Assembly: GCF_000001735.4 (NCBI RefSeq)
Contig: NC_003076.8
Coordinates: 14,511,835-14,575,834, forward strand
DNA: 64,000 bases
Direction: 5' to 3'
DNA from: Arabidopsis thaliana
Taxonomy: Eukaryota > Streptophyta > Magnoliopsida > Brassicales > Brassicaceae
Both the position numbers and the translations under genes were made by a program. The notes below the pieces were generated by a model. The model was not told where the DNA came from. It made no database searches and saw nothing but the letters and a program-made list of their open reading frames with translations. Of the stretch, positions 23,127-39,429 are shown piece by piece (within the stretch, counting starts at the first letter, position 1; every line of letters begins with the position of its first letter).

Positions 23127-26100
23127 TCACACATCGGCAAGTGCAATAAGCTGATCAACTACACTAGGATCCGCGAGTGTGCTAGTATCTCCGAGTTCTT
23201 CTAATTGCCTCGAAGCAATCTTTCTCAAGATTCTCCTCATTATCTTTCCGCTTCTCGTCTTTGGCAACCCTGGTGCCCAATGTATTCTGTCCGGTGCTGC
23301 AAAAGCCCCAATCTGGAAATGGCAAAATTCATACCGATACTCATCAGAAGTGTGCAAAGAACAGTTCCTCAAAAGTTTAGCATCTCTAAAGCTTAAGCAT
23401 TCACTTTTTCCTTAATATATATCATACCTGATTTCGGACCATTAGTACTAGGCTTTTACGAAGCTCCTCGCTGTAAGGAACACCTTCCAGAAGAGTGACA
23501 AACGCATAAATTCCCTGACCTTTTACCTGATACAAGCAAGAGCCTTGACCGTTAGTTACTTTGGTGTGTGATAAGAAGCAAACTGATTTCAGCTTTTATT
23601 TGACTGGTAAATGAAGAACGCGGAATCAAGAACAAAATCAAACCCAAGAACCATGAAGAAACCCTAGGTTGTTATAGAGAGCTAGAAGACTCTTCCTGCC
23701 TCGATAACTAATTAAACATCATAAGTCATTTCTTGAACTCTTATCAGTGTCATACTGTGCTTCATATCCCAACCACTTATGCATAGTCAGTCCACATACC
23801 TCATGTTCTATGCCTACAACAGCTGCTTCTGCACATTGAGGGTGTAAAACCAGAGCAGATTCTACTTCAGCAGTTCCGATTCGATGGCCACTGTGCATTA
23901 GAGAAAAATCCAGACATAAGTATAGATTTGAGTGGTAGGAATATTGGAGGTTTAAGGAATTTATTGACATCGTTTTAGATTTTGTGTTCTACCTGACGTT
24001 GATAACATCATCAACCCTCCCTGTAAGCCAGTAGTAACCATCCTTGTCTCTGGAATACAAAATAGAACTTATTAAAAACTTAGTCAAATTCACCCGACTT
24101 TGGATATTATCAATATATTAAAACGCCTCTATCTAAGCGATAGTTGAAAGATGGCACACTAACTAGAAATTGGTTTTTGTGAAAAGTAAGATAGATTATC
24201 CACCTGCTGCAACCATCACCACTGAAATAATATCCGGCAAAAGGTTTAAAGTATGTGGTTTCGTATCTTTCATGATCCCCAAACAGAGTTCGAAACGCCC
24301 CGGGCCATGAACCTTTGACACAAAGATAACCACTACACTCGCCTTCGATTTCATTGCCCTTTTCATCAACTATGACAGGCTGCAGCATACACAGAGAGAT
24401 AGAGATGAGAGTGAAGCCCTCTCCAAAGAAGAATATCTCTAGAAAGAAGCAATATGCTAATTATTAATTTGCACTACAAATCACATACCTGAACACCAAA
24501 GAAAGGGAAAGTGGCTGAACCAGGTTTCTGGGGCCAAGCACCTGGCAATGGGGTTATCTGCGATGCAATTTGATGCACATGAGAGAAAGAGAGCATGCAA
24601 GAGGTTTTAAGAGAGATAAAGAGGGAGTAGAGGGTTACCATGAAGCCACCAGTTTCAGTTTGCCACCACGTATCTGAAATGGGACACCTTGAATCACCGA
24701 CTACATTGAAGAACCATCTACATCAAAGATTCGGTTAACCATTAAATATAGTTCCCATTCAACTGACCGCAGGAATAAATCTAGAGATATTAGAGTTCAA
24801 ACCTCCAGGCACTAGGATTGATGGGCTCACCAACACTTCCAAGGACCCGCAGCGATTTGCGCGAGTGACGTGTTACAAACTATAACAATTAAAATGAGTT
24901 GAAACGGAAATAATTAGTAAATGATGTAGAGACCTAAAAGTATTATCCCACACACAAGGCTTAATTTACTATACAAAAATTAGAGGGCAAATAAATACAG
25001 CCGTAGCTTACAAATCATTACAATACTGATTACTTTTCACCGCAACAGAAAGATTGCATATATCTTACCTTATCGTCATCGCGCATGAGAGACCTCACCA
25101 ATGTTGGGGCAGTATAAAATATTGAAACCTTGTATTTGTCAACAATATCCCAACAGCGTCCAGGGTCAGGGTAGTTTGGAGCCTGTTCAAAATCAGATTA
25201 TAATATCAAAATCCATATGAAAGATATGAACAGTAAAACCAATTTGCGCTTAAATGCTGCTAGCTCTTTAATGTATTACTATGGGAGAGGGACCTAGAGC
25301 TTAATTATTGATTTAAGACATTAACTGATAGAAAACCATATATTCAAATAGATTACCCCCTCAAAGACAACAACAGTGGCTCCATTAAGCATTGGTCCAT
25401 AAGTAACATAGCTATGGCCAGTTATCCAACCACAATCTGCTGTACACCTTATGTTAGAAAAGCAAAGAGATTAGCACTATATAGCATAGCTTTTGGTAAG
25501 GAAGTTTAACAGTCAAGACAAGTGTCTTTGCATACCAGTATACATCTGTTGATTTGTAGTCAAATGCATATTTGAACGTTGTAGCAGTGTAGATCATATA
25601 CCCTCCAGTTGTGTGTAGGACACCCTTCAAAAACCAATATTTAATAGAGAAACATATCAAAAATCTACGCTAAAGATTTAATCTAACCAAGGACCAAAGT
25701 TACCTTTGGCTTCCCAGTACTTCCACTGGTGTAGAGCAAAAACAGGGGATCTTCTGCATCAACCCATTCCACCTCACACGATGTTGGATATTGAGAAATA
25801 ACATCCTAAAGTGATCACCACCACCCACAGAAGACTTTTAGAACCATTCGAAAAAAAAAAACAATGAAGGAATTTTGACAATTATTAAGTTGCTCTGCAG
25901 TTACCTGCCACCACACATCTCTTCCATTCTGCCATTTAGTGTTTTCCCTTGTTGTCGCTAATGAGTTGTCATAGGTCAAGCATATGCCTGGTTGTAGAGA
26001 AGTAAAACACAGAAAATCATCAGTTATATATCCATCAAACCAACAACCACTCAAATTCAGATTCTGGTGAATGAACAAACCTACAGAGACTCCATCTTTA

Positions 26101-28462
26101 GAAGATTGGTCAAGTGCAGCATCAACAATAGCTTTAAGGTTTATGGTCTTAGGGCCTCTTTTAACAGCATTGCAAGTCAGTATTACATTTGGCTTGCAAT
26201 CAACGATTCTTTGGGCAAGAGAGTCCGCAGAAAATCCAGCAAAAACGACCTGTGGGAGAATTGAATTAGTTTCGAAACTGGTTTTGTGTTAATGAATTAG
26301 GTATATGTTGTATTGTAGAAAAATGTACGAAAATCACAAGTTACCGAATGAACAGCTCCGATCCTTGCACATGCAAGCATAGCGATGGGAAGTTCCATCA
26401 ACATAGGTAAATAAATTACAACAGCATCACCCTTCTTCACTCCATTATCTTTCAAGTAATTAGCAAGCTGCAGCACAAGGACAAGGAAAATGCAGTGCCA
26501 GAAAAATAATGAGAAAGAAGAGCTCTAGAGGTGGTTGGAGAGGACGAAAAACAGTGTTTATACCTGGCAAACTCGTTGGAGCAACTCAGAATAAGTTAAG
26601 GAAGCATCTACCCCAAGTTCATTTCCTTCCCAGTGTATGGCTGTTTTATCACCCAAACCAGCTTCAACGTTTTTGTCCAAACAGTTGTAGCAAATATTGG
26701 TGATTCCCCCTTTAAACCACTGGTCATACATGATCCCAGACATGTCATCACGACGAAACATTTTCTAATAGGAGATACAGGAATTAGAACAAAGAAAAAG
26801 AAGAAGAAAAATATCCACCTCGATGCTAATAGGACCCTTCCTGACATCGAGATTCTCGGAAAACACTTGGTCACCCCATTTCTGCTTCCAGTAAAACTCA
26901 GACGCAATATCAGACCAAAAAGCAGCAGGGTCATCCATCGACCTCTTATGCATTTCCATGTACTGCATACAAATAACAAGACGAGAGATGATTTACAGAT
27001 CATAAAAGCAAGCAGAGAAGATGAGGTCTGCTGATCTAGGACTCATTTGATGTTACAAGGTATAAAGAGAGACCTGTTGAGGGGAGGAAACAAGAGCCTG
27101 GCCGGAGAATTCCTTGCTGGGAAAGACGAGATCATTCTCCTCCGATGCAAGGGATTCTCCTAACACGACGGCGTTTAATTGAGAGATCTTTCCGGCACCT
27201 GAGGGTAGCTGGGACATGGACTCGACATGCCTCAGGGAATTAGACGACATTTTCCTATGGAGGAGAAGATTCTCCGATGGGGATGATCTAATATACATAC
27301 AATTAGAACTTATAAGAAGTCATAACAAACAAGCAAAATCACAAATGTTTTAACTTATGTTAAAAATACTTTGGTAAATTCGGTAAGACTATTAGACTGT
27401 TAAATGAATTTCCTCTGTTGACTAAACACCAAATAAATCCAATGATAAACCAAAAAGTAATCCAAAATCTGTAAGAACTCAAATAGAAAAGAAATACTTA
27501 TGAGTCACCTATGGGGGAAAAGCGAAAGATGAACTAAAACTTATTGTGAAATGTGAAGTCTCAAAGACTAAACCTTTTAACTTCAAACAAAGTTACCAAC
27601 ACTAATCAAGGAAGACACAAACAAGCCTGAAACAGGTTACTCTAAAGAATTGGGACAGCTCCATCACGAATCCAGTCAAATAAATAACCTAACAAATCGA
27701 AAAAGTCTGAAAAACATAAATATCAATAAAGTCCAAATCTTTAATATTCAAAACAATTCTCCAACACTGTCTTTTTCTTAAAGCCAGTAATCACCATGTT
27801 CAAAGTTCAAGGGGTCACAAATGCGGTCTAAAGTTCAAAGCAACGGCCAACGGGTAATATCAATAAACAACAATCAAGACATAGAACCTCATCCTTAAAC
27901 CCTGAATCATCAACAACATATCAACATCACATCACATCATCAACAGCATATTCATCATTATCCTTTTACCCTCATCAGTCATCATCATATCATTATCATA
28001 TCATCATCACTATAACAGAAAATTTCAAACATTTTCTTACACTCATGATTCTAAATTTCGAATCAAATTTCAGAAAGAAAAAAAAAACCTCACCTTTGAG
28101 TAGCCGGAAGGATTCGAGATCCAAGTGATCCACTAATTTTCGGATCCTGAACAAAAAAAGAACAAAATCAGAACATCAAAAGATAAAAAGACTGAAACTT
28201 TACGAAACCCAAATCAAAGATCATATCTTTCCTATTCCAATGATCATAAGATTCGATTTCAATGTCCAATTTTTGTAATAAATAAAAAAACGAAAACGAC
28301 TCACTGGGTCGTATTTGAAGACTGTAACGAGACAAAAAAAACAAAACTTGAAAATTCTTAAATAGAGAACATGTTCGTGTTCGTAAGAATAAGTCAACTC
28401 ACCAATGAGCCTGAGCTGGAGACAACGCTGAGAATCGGGGAAGAAGGAGATCCTATTTTCAT
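23127..28462 (-). CDS. ACS: Acetyl-CoA synthetase (AMP-forming), plastid type
   Basis: About 20 exons on the minus strand give roughly 750 residues. The enzyme activates acetate to acetyl-CoA through acetyl-AMP and supplies plastid lipid synthesis. The AMP-binding signature [11 protein letters not shown] is encoded near 25730. Other family blocks include EPINPSAW (24803-24878), [12 protein letters not shown] (24639-24720), YYFSGDG and GRVDDVIN (23993-24051), and the C-terminal [14 protein letters not shown] holding the catalytic lysine. Exon 1 starts [17 protein letters not shown] at 28462. Exons 1-3 are Ser-rich with few acidic residues, fitting a transit peptide. A second Met in exon 3 ([12 protein letters not shown]) would give a shorter form. 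The stop codon is at 23127-23129. No defect was seen. The gene name follows from sequence type and synteny. Confidence 0.93.
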
Positions 28463-30329
28463 TTTCGTTTTTTTTTTTTTTTTGCCTTAATTACCTTTTT
28501 TTATTATTCCTCGTTTTTTGTTCATTATTAAATTTGCCTGCCTTGTGCTCACCTACTTATATACCCTTCCATAGTATTTGGCATGAACGTGACTTGGTAG
28601 AGTGTGGTACGGTTCTTGTCTCGGACTATTTAAGTACGATGCAGATTTTGTAAAAACGTAACGTGTTTTTGATTTGTGGACCACTTATGAATCTTATCAA
28701 GTATCTAAAATTAGACATTTCATGTGCGTAGATGTCAATTACTTGTTTCTAAGAATTAAGAAACATATAAGTTATTGTTTCTGAAATCGTGTAGGATAAT
28801 TTATCTACTAATTATGGAGTATTGTATAGTATATTTGGATTCAAACAACTCATTTACGAAAAATATTGAAAATTCAAAATTAGTCTACCTTCCAGGTTAT
28901 CAAGTTCGACCGCTAGTCAATTGATTTTTTTTAACGTATCTATAGATATTATATAGTTATATAATGTTAAAATAAAATAATCATACCATGTTTAATTAAC
29001 AAAAGATGAAATCTAACATAACAACGAAGTGATTATAATTTTGAAATCCAACTAAAACCAAAAATAAATACTAAGATAGTAGGAAATGATCAATAAGACG
29101 AGACTCAAAGAGTAATAATCTCACTCTTAAAACTCGTCTTTGCAGATGCAAGATAAGTAAGAAAACAATTAGGTTCAAATATTTGAGTACTAAATTATTT
29201 GAGAAAGAGCAATGAAATTATTGAAAATAAGTTACGGTATAATAACTATGTCTATGAATTCTTCATATGCCCAGAACCATAATCATATAGCTTAGCTTTG
29301 TTCCTTTAGTTTAAAGTGATCTGTTGAGAAACATAAGGAATGCATATTTTGTTGATGAGTTAGGATATAACTTCATTGTTTAACTTTTTCTATTATATGC
29401 TTTTCTTGTTAAGGAGAACCTTTAACAATGTTTTTGATGTCACTGTAAGCATAGCAGCATACAGATCAGTTTCAAATTAAAGGAAACAGTTAAGATAATG
29501 GGAATCAAGTAATGTAATTATATGAACTTCTTATTTGAGTATTATTGAGAATTTGAAACTTAAAAGCGTGTTGTGTCGTCATATTAGATGCAAAACAAAA
29601 TAACATTCAAGCTTGATCCTCCAGTCAACATAGGTTCCTAGAATGTGACAGAATCTGGTTGAACAATGGCTTCATCAGTCTTATCGTCATGCTTATTCTG
29701 TTATCCAAGTAGACAAAAGAGTTGTAAGTAATTAATGTTCACATGTATAACCGAGATGATAACAATTGAACAATCAAAATAGAGAAAACAAAAAAAGTTT
29801 GGTTGAATCTTTTCCAACTACGTCCAATAACGAGGCCGTTGAATTATATGATCAATCGAATCACACACAAGTCACTAAGGCTTTGTGACGACCAGAGAAA
29901 TTGGCTACAATTCGATTTTAGAACTGGAGAGTCGAACATCTCTAGCGTGATACAAAGTCGAACATGTGTGATCTCTAACTATCCAAGAACCTCCACACAT
30001 GGACTTCGATTCCTTCTTCTTGGCTAAATTCGATATTCACTATCAAACATTGTTAAACCAGTCTAACTCTAATACATCGTTTAAGACACTCTAAAGTAAC
30101 TCTTTCAATATTCACTATTGAACTCTTAAGTAACTCTTTCGATAGGTAAGAAGAAGAAAATCGATGTAATACGAAACACTTAGTCAAAATATGAGTTTAA
30201 AACCAAAGAGCACCCCAAGTGATTTGGTTTGTTATTGAACTAATTGATCTATTTGGTACAAAAATTATAACATCACAACACATTTCATGTAAAATGCTGT
30301 AGTAGCTTTAGTTTTCTTTGATCCTTTTT
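28463..30329. promoter_or_regulatory. ACS promoter side and BGLU42 3' flank; no gene seen
   Basis: AT-rich intergenic DNA between two minus-strand genes. The ACS promoter should lie just right of 28462, where there is a T-run at about 28469-28484. ORFs here, such as one near 29803-30027, lack recognisable domains or splice partners. Confidence 0.4.
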
Positions 30330-34256
<3,927 letters not shown>

Positions 34257-34775
34257 TTTTTCCGATTAGTGTGGAATCTGATAGAAGAGAGAGACAGACT
34301 TAAGAAGCAAAAGTTTCGGAGATAAATAAATATCAGAAAGAAGGCCAAAATCAGCCCGAATGTTTTGGTCTACCAATTTTAATAGAATGCATCAATGCAC
34401 TTTTTTGAAACCGAACCGGCCGTTATGTAAGATTTAATTCCACTATTACAATAGGCATCATTACAATATTATGCAAAAATCAAAACGTAACAATCAACAG
34501 TTAAATTTCGATGATTAAATTGCCACTGGACTTAGACCGAAGATATACGAACAAAAAAACAAATATTTAAAGAAAAAAAGAAATCGAACCAATCAGAAAT
34601 CAACGAAATACATGAACGAATCCTAAATTTCTATACTTAGAAAAAAAAAAAAAAACTGGACCCGAACAAAATTGATAACCAAATAAAAATCTGAAGTACC
34701 GAAAATATGATATATAAAATATATTAATTATATTACACTTGATATAATTTAATTAGCCACAATTACAATTACAAA
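34257..34775. promoter_or_regulatory. BGLU42 promoter side; no other gene
   Basis: AT-rich upstream sequence of the minus-strand beta-glucosidase, ending at the target-site duplication of the retroposon. A CT-rich 5' leader (GA-rich on the plus strand) lies at 34257-34320. Confidence 0.4.
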
Positions 34776-34786
34776 TCCGAATATAT

Positions 34787-34791
<5 letters not shown>

Positions 34792-34817
<26 letters not shown>

Positions 34818-36998
34818 GGACAACGGATTAGTTTCATTCCATTAGTGTAGAAGGTAACTACAGAGATAGAGGGAAGCAATCCCAAAGTTTAAAACATAAC
34901 AATAAGGGCCATAATCCAAGATTAACATAACAAGGTTACTAAGATAGATAGAGCTAATCGACAAAGATTTCTTGAGAGCTTGGAGCCAAAAGCAAAGAAG
35001 CTTGGTGGTACTTGTGAGATCAAAGTTTATCGACGATTCTTCCAAGAGCGAATCAAAGGAAGAGCAAATTGCCAGAGTCAATAGACGAGATGGCGTTGAA
35101 GAAGAGGTCAAAGACACAATCCTCGCCGACACGAGGAAGGCTACATAAAGTAGAGCTTTGGTCGAGGTTCGGGGAGTGGGGAAGGTGCTCTGTTGCTTGG
35201 ATTTATTTGCTACAAATGTTGTAGTGGAGAAGATGAGCATAGGCAAACCATAGCAGCAGGAAAAGGTAGTGGAGGTGGAAGCCTTGAAGACGTTAAAAAC
35301 GTTAACCGAGCAAGGTGACGGGTGGTCCTTTGACAAGCTTCCCAAGCCACCATAAAAAGTCTCGCAAAGAAGGTTCAATAGCATTAGACCAGAGTCTTTC
35401 AAGCAAAGCAAAACATTCCACAACATATCAAATGAAGCTAAAACCAGGGTTTGGACAAGTAGAGTATAATGCCGTAACATAACAGGTGGGTTCTCTCTCA
35501 CATGGAGTCTACCATGGAGATTAAGAAATCCACACAAAGTTTGTAGTCGGCTTAACACATAACAAAATATATCAGACCTGGGCTTATCGGGTAAGAGCAT
35601 AATAAGACGATCCCTGAAGATGTTAATTTGTGCAAATATAAGCTTGGATAACAAGGGATACACGGCTATGGGGATGAGGAGGCTACGGTAACCACCGCTC
35701 CTTAGAGACAGGGTCATAATGCCGTATTTCCTCACCCTAAACATCTGGCCACAATTAAAGAAGCTAACAAGCAAGGTCTTCTTCAAGCTTCGCAAATAGA
35801 GAATAATATCCTTAGGTGATTCTAATAGCCAGGTTCTTAGATAAGTTTTGTACCAGCATAGCAAGATTGTATGACTAGGTTCCAATCGACGTCCATAAAC
35901 AATCGGTTCCATGAGTCGACACAATAATTTGCTAGACAAGAACAGAGGAAGTGTTAGATAGAACCTGGGCTTTTGCAGAGAACACAGTGGAAAACACCTT
36001 TTGGAGATGGGCCTTGGAGATGTGAGGAAAGGGCCTAAACCCAGAGAGCAGCAGGGAAATTCCAAGCTTACAGACCTTGGCCAAATTACTAATTGGGATA
36101 GCCCAAATATTTCAGACATGGGCTGAGAAGGGAGTCTTAGCGGGCTATGTGAGAAGCCCATCCCAAAAGAAGAGTCCAATTGGCCAATTAGGGTTTTGCC
36201 TCTTGCAAAACTCTCCTCCGTCACCCCAAGCAGCCGCCTAGAGAGGGAATTCCGACGGAGCACCGCTAGGGTTGCTTGGACAGGGAAGCGAGCCGTCGTA
36301 GGAGACCAGTGGTTAGGGATCAAGGGGTTTGCAGGTTTGGGAGCAGATCTGGAGTTTCCGCAGTTATGAGTGAGAGAACTCACTAACTTTGACAACGAGG
36401 CCGCAACGGAGAGCCAAAGAATCACCATCCAAGAGATAGAGCCGCCGTGTGTCGTTGACGATTCCATTAGATTTTCTTCTTCTAAAATTGGTAGGAGAAA
36501 TAGATTTCGCGAGTGTTTAGCAAGATAGATCGGAACAAAGAAAAGTGTGAAGCAACAAGGATGGCCGAGGAAGCAGAGAAGAAATTCGAAGTCCCGACGC
36601 CGGCGAGAATCTCCTTCCTCCACCGGCGTCGAAAAACAATGGCGAAGAGAAAGTCTCGAAAGATGTGCCAGAGAGAAAGTCGCGTACTTCGTCAGCGGCT
36701 ATTTCCTACTTCTTGTAGTACTATAACATGTGGATCTTCTCTTTACCAAAAACAGAACGGTAATGTAAATTACAACAGATTACGCCCAAATGTTATAGAC
36801 AATCAATAATCACTCGTCTAATCTCCAATTCATCAATCCTTTAGTCCAAAACACTTGAATATATAAAAAAAGAAAAGTTGCAACAAATCTTGTTCCAGTA
36901 CAAAACAAAAGAAAATACTCCAAACTTTACCAAGAGACAAAACTTGATTTAGGTTTGAAGCAACTATTTAAGAACCATCGAGCAGAAGAGAAAGATAT
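34792..36998 (-). mobile_element. Poly(A) retroposon with 16-bp target-site duplication
   Basis: The 16-mer TCCGAATATATCATTT occurs at 34776-34791 and at 36999-37014, exactly flanking about 2.2 kb. A T-run of about 29 bases (about 34789-34817) is the poly(A) tail of a minus-strand transcript. These are the marks of LINE-driven retroposition. Inside, a 593-codon minus-strand frame (34842-36623) stays open. Its Ser/Leu-rich composition and lack of any recognised motif make its coding status doubtful. I saw no reverse transcriptase. It could be a non-autonomous retroposon (Sadhu-like elements are one known kind in Arabidopsis), a LINE internal relic, or a retrocopied transcript. The insertion is well supported, its identity is not. 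Confidence 0.75.
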
Positions 36999-38611
36999 TC
37001 CGAATATATCATTTATGTGTCAAGAGTGAAAGCCCAAAAATATTATGTCTCAATGCATCTAAAATCTGATGCATTTTTGCAGAATCCTATATTGATAGAA
37101 ACCCTTTTACACCATGTTAGATTCTCAATCCATGGAGTCTTAACTAGGTTAAGAAAGAGTAAAAAAAAAAAAAACATCTCACTTAAAGTTATGTAGATTG
37201 TTATAATCTAGACAAACATGAGCATAAAAATTTTGCATTAATCCATTCAACAAGACCAGAGCAACATTTCGGTGGAAAACGTGAACAATGTCTTAATTTC
37301 GGTGTGAAACCTTATCCTAATATTTTTTTTGTTAAGAATGTAATTTCTCTACTAGAAATGAAAACAGTTTATGTTTACAATCAATAATTATAGACCTAGA
37401 CAAATGATCTCATGGCAAAACAAAACAAAACATAGAGCATATAACAATAACCACAGTTTTTGGTCGATCCACTCAAATAAAATTACTACGGGAGTTAGAT
37501 GAAGCGATGACGATTTTGTTGCCATTCCTGGAAAAGTTGCAAAAGGAGAAGGGCATCTGCAAATTGTGACCGCCAAAATGCGAAAAACGCATAGCTCTAG
37601 AAGCCTTTCAAAGAAGACCCGAAACAAAGCTTTAACGGTATAGAACTCTAAACCTGTTAACACATTTTCTCCCCTCAAAATGTAAACGATTGTTCGATCA
37701 AGTCCATGAGCTTCCCTTGAATGGAACCACATACGCTAAATTATGTCAAAGGTGCAAGCTCCCTCTACCAAATTCAATCTTCGAAGTCGGCTAGCGCAGA
37801 GCAAGATTTAAAACTATTCTCCACCACACCAAAAGCCATTAGCTTTACTAGCTCCTCTAAAAAACAATCTATTCGCAAGCAAGAGGCGACCACGCAAAGC
37901 ATAGAAAACTACTCCTTGAGGCAACAACAGAAGCAAGCAACAATAAAATCAGGCCTTGAACCAAACCAAAATCTTAATATACATGTAACGTTCTCAATTG
38001 ACAACAAAAGCTAGTTATCACCGATAACTATATCATCAGCATATCAAACATTACCTCAGCCACACGAATGAACAAATGGGCAAACACAATCTAGTTATCC
38101 GAATATTTTTGAATAGAAAAAGTAATACAACAACATTGATAGAAAAATAAGATTACGTAATTTTTACAGGAAAACAAAATTCTGCTATTGTATCGGGAAA
38201 AACATGAGTATACAATTTTGACGTTAATCACAATTTAATAGTTTTGGCAAAAATGCAACTCCATGATTTTGACGATAACATGATATTTTTGCTATTTTGC
38301 CGACAAAATAGTTAATTTCCGACTTGCTGGGTTTACTAAACTACATCACATTTTATTGATATATTATACAGTGAAGTTATTGTATGATTGTATGAGTCTA
38401 TGACACGTGAATCACGCCTCCCCCATCGCGTGAAACATCAAACTTATTTATGCGCCATCTACATATATATTTGGTTTGTTTCATATAAGACAATGCAAAA
38501 ACCAATCATTTATTTATATAATCAAATAGAATTATTAAAGTGAGTACAAATACATGTATGAAACCATATATGATTAATAATTTTTCTTGATGAGCCTTTT
38601 ACTCAATTTGT
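36999..38611. other. Non-coding stretch with a diverged copy of the NLR-linked module
   Basis: About 37060-37260 matches 53590-53815 in order: 'ttttgcagaat', 'ctcaactaggttaag' (here 'cttaactaggttaag'), 'ctagacaaa', 'cattcaa.aagacca'. At 53 kb that block adjoins an LRR relic, so this looks like a third, decayed copy. A 114-codon minus-strand frame at 37388-37732 has no recognisable domain or splice context and is not called. Confidence 0.45.
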
Positions 38612-38971
38612 TTATGGGCCTTTTCCTCTGCGGGATTTTGAAGGAGGTACATAAAAACGAGGGGGAGGAGGAGGAATTGGTGGAGACGGAATTAGTGGAG
38701 ATGGAATTGGTGGAGACGACATCTTTTTACCTGATAACAATATTGAAGATATTGTTTCATTAAATAATTTGCAACCATTAAATATACAATCAAAGAATCA
38801 ATTGAAAATATACATCTGAACATTTGCACCATGACAATAAATAAAAAATGAGTGCAAATACTAACGTTCGTCGCGTTTGGCTTCTGTGAATCCAACTTGA
38901 GAGGAGATAAATAGAAGTAGAAGAAGTAAAGACAAAAGAAGAGAAACTAAATGTGATATCTTTGTAGCCAT
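38612..38971 (-). CDS. Small secreted Pro-rich peptide precursor (SCOOP-like candidate), 74 aa
   Basis: Two exons join in phase: 38971-38866 (106 nt) and 38730-38612 (119 nt, stop TAA at 38612-38614), giving 74 residues. Exon 1 encodes MATKISH, a long Leu/Ser-rich hydrophobic core and FTEAKRDER: a clear signal peptide followed by a charged link. Exon 2 encodes repeated PPIPSP units and ends FYVPPSKSRRGKGP. The layout (signal peptide, variable middle, conserved C-terminal tail with an S-x-S motif) fits Brassicaceae phytocytokine precursors such as PROSCOOPs, whose mature peptides are sensed by MIK2. Family assignment is inference. The gene is too small for standard ORF cut-offs. It shares the PPSxS motif with the genes at 52.6 and 54.1 kb. 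Confidence 0.65.
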
Positions 38972-39429
38972 TTATGGTCCACTTTGTCTTCCTACCGTAG
39001 CGAAAGACCATCTCATGCTATCGATCTATATATAGAGAGAAGTAAACGAAGCATCAATAATCTACAAACTCACCAACTACTTCTCCACTCAACAGTTCTT
39101 TTACATTATTTCTCCGAAAGAAGGATATTACACTTCTTCAATATTATTCATTGCTCGTTTCCATAGGAAGACTCATGATAAAAATATTTGGATATATGAA
39201 ATAAAATATGAGTAAAAAGATCATACAAAATTGTAATGCAAAGAGTATTTCTATTAATGACTCCCAACAAATAGGTATAACTATAAAATTGTGATGACTA
39301 AGGGTAAAAAATGGGAGACCAAAATATATTATAGGAATATAAAGGACTAGTAATCAGACTAATTGCTGCCAAAAAAAAAAGGTTATCAGACTAATAAAAA
39401 TTACCAAAATTGCTTGTTCAAATTATCAG

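Noticed and set aside
26608..27034. Long frames on both strands across ACS exons
   Set aside because: Shadows of the real ACS exons; the family motifs lie only in the ACS minus-strand frame.
29803..30027. 74-codon plus-strand frame between ACS and BGLU42
   Set aside because: No domain or conservation cue; lies in the BGLU42 3' flank.
37388..37732. 114-codon minus-strand frame and a 97-codon plus-strand frame beside it (37721-38014)
   Set aside because: No domain, no splice partners. I could not tie either to a gene or element family.
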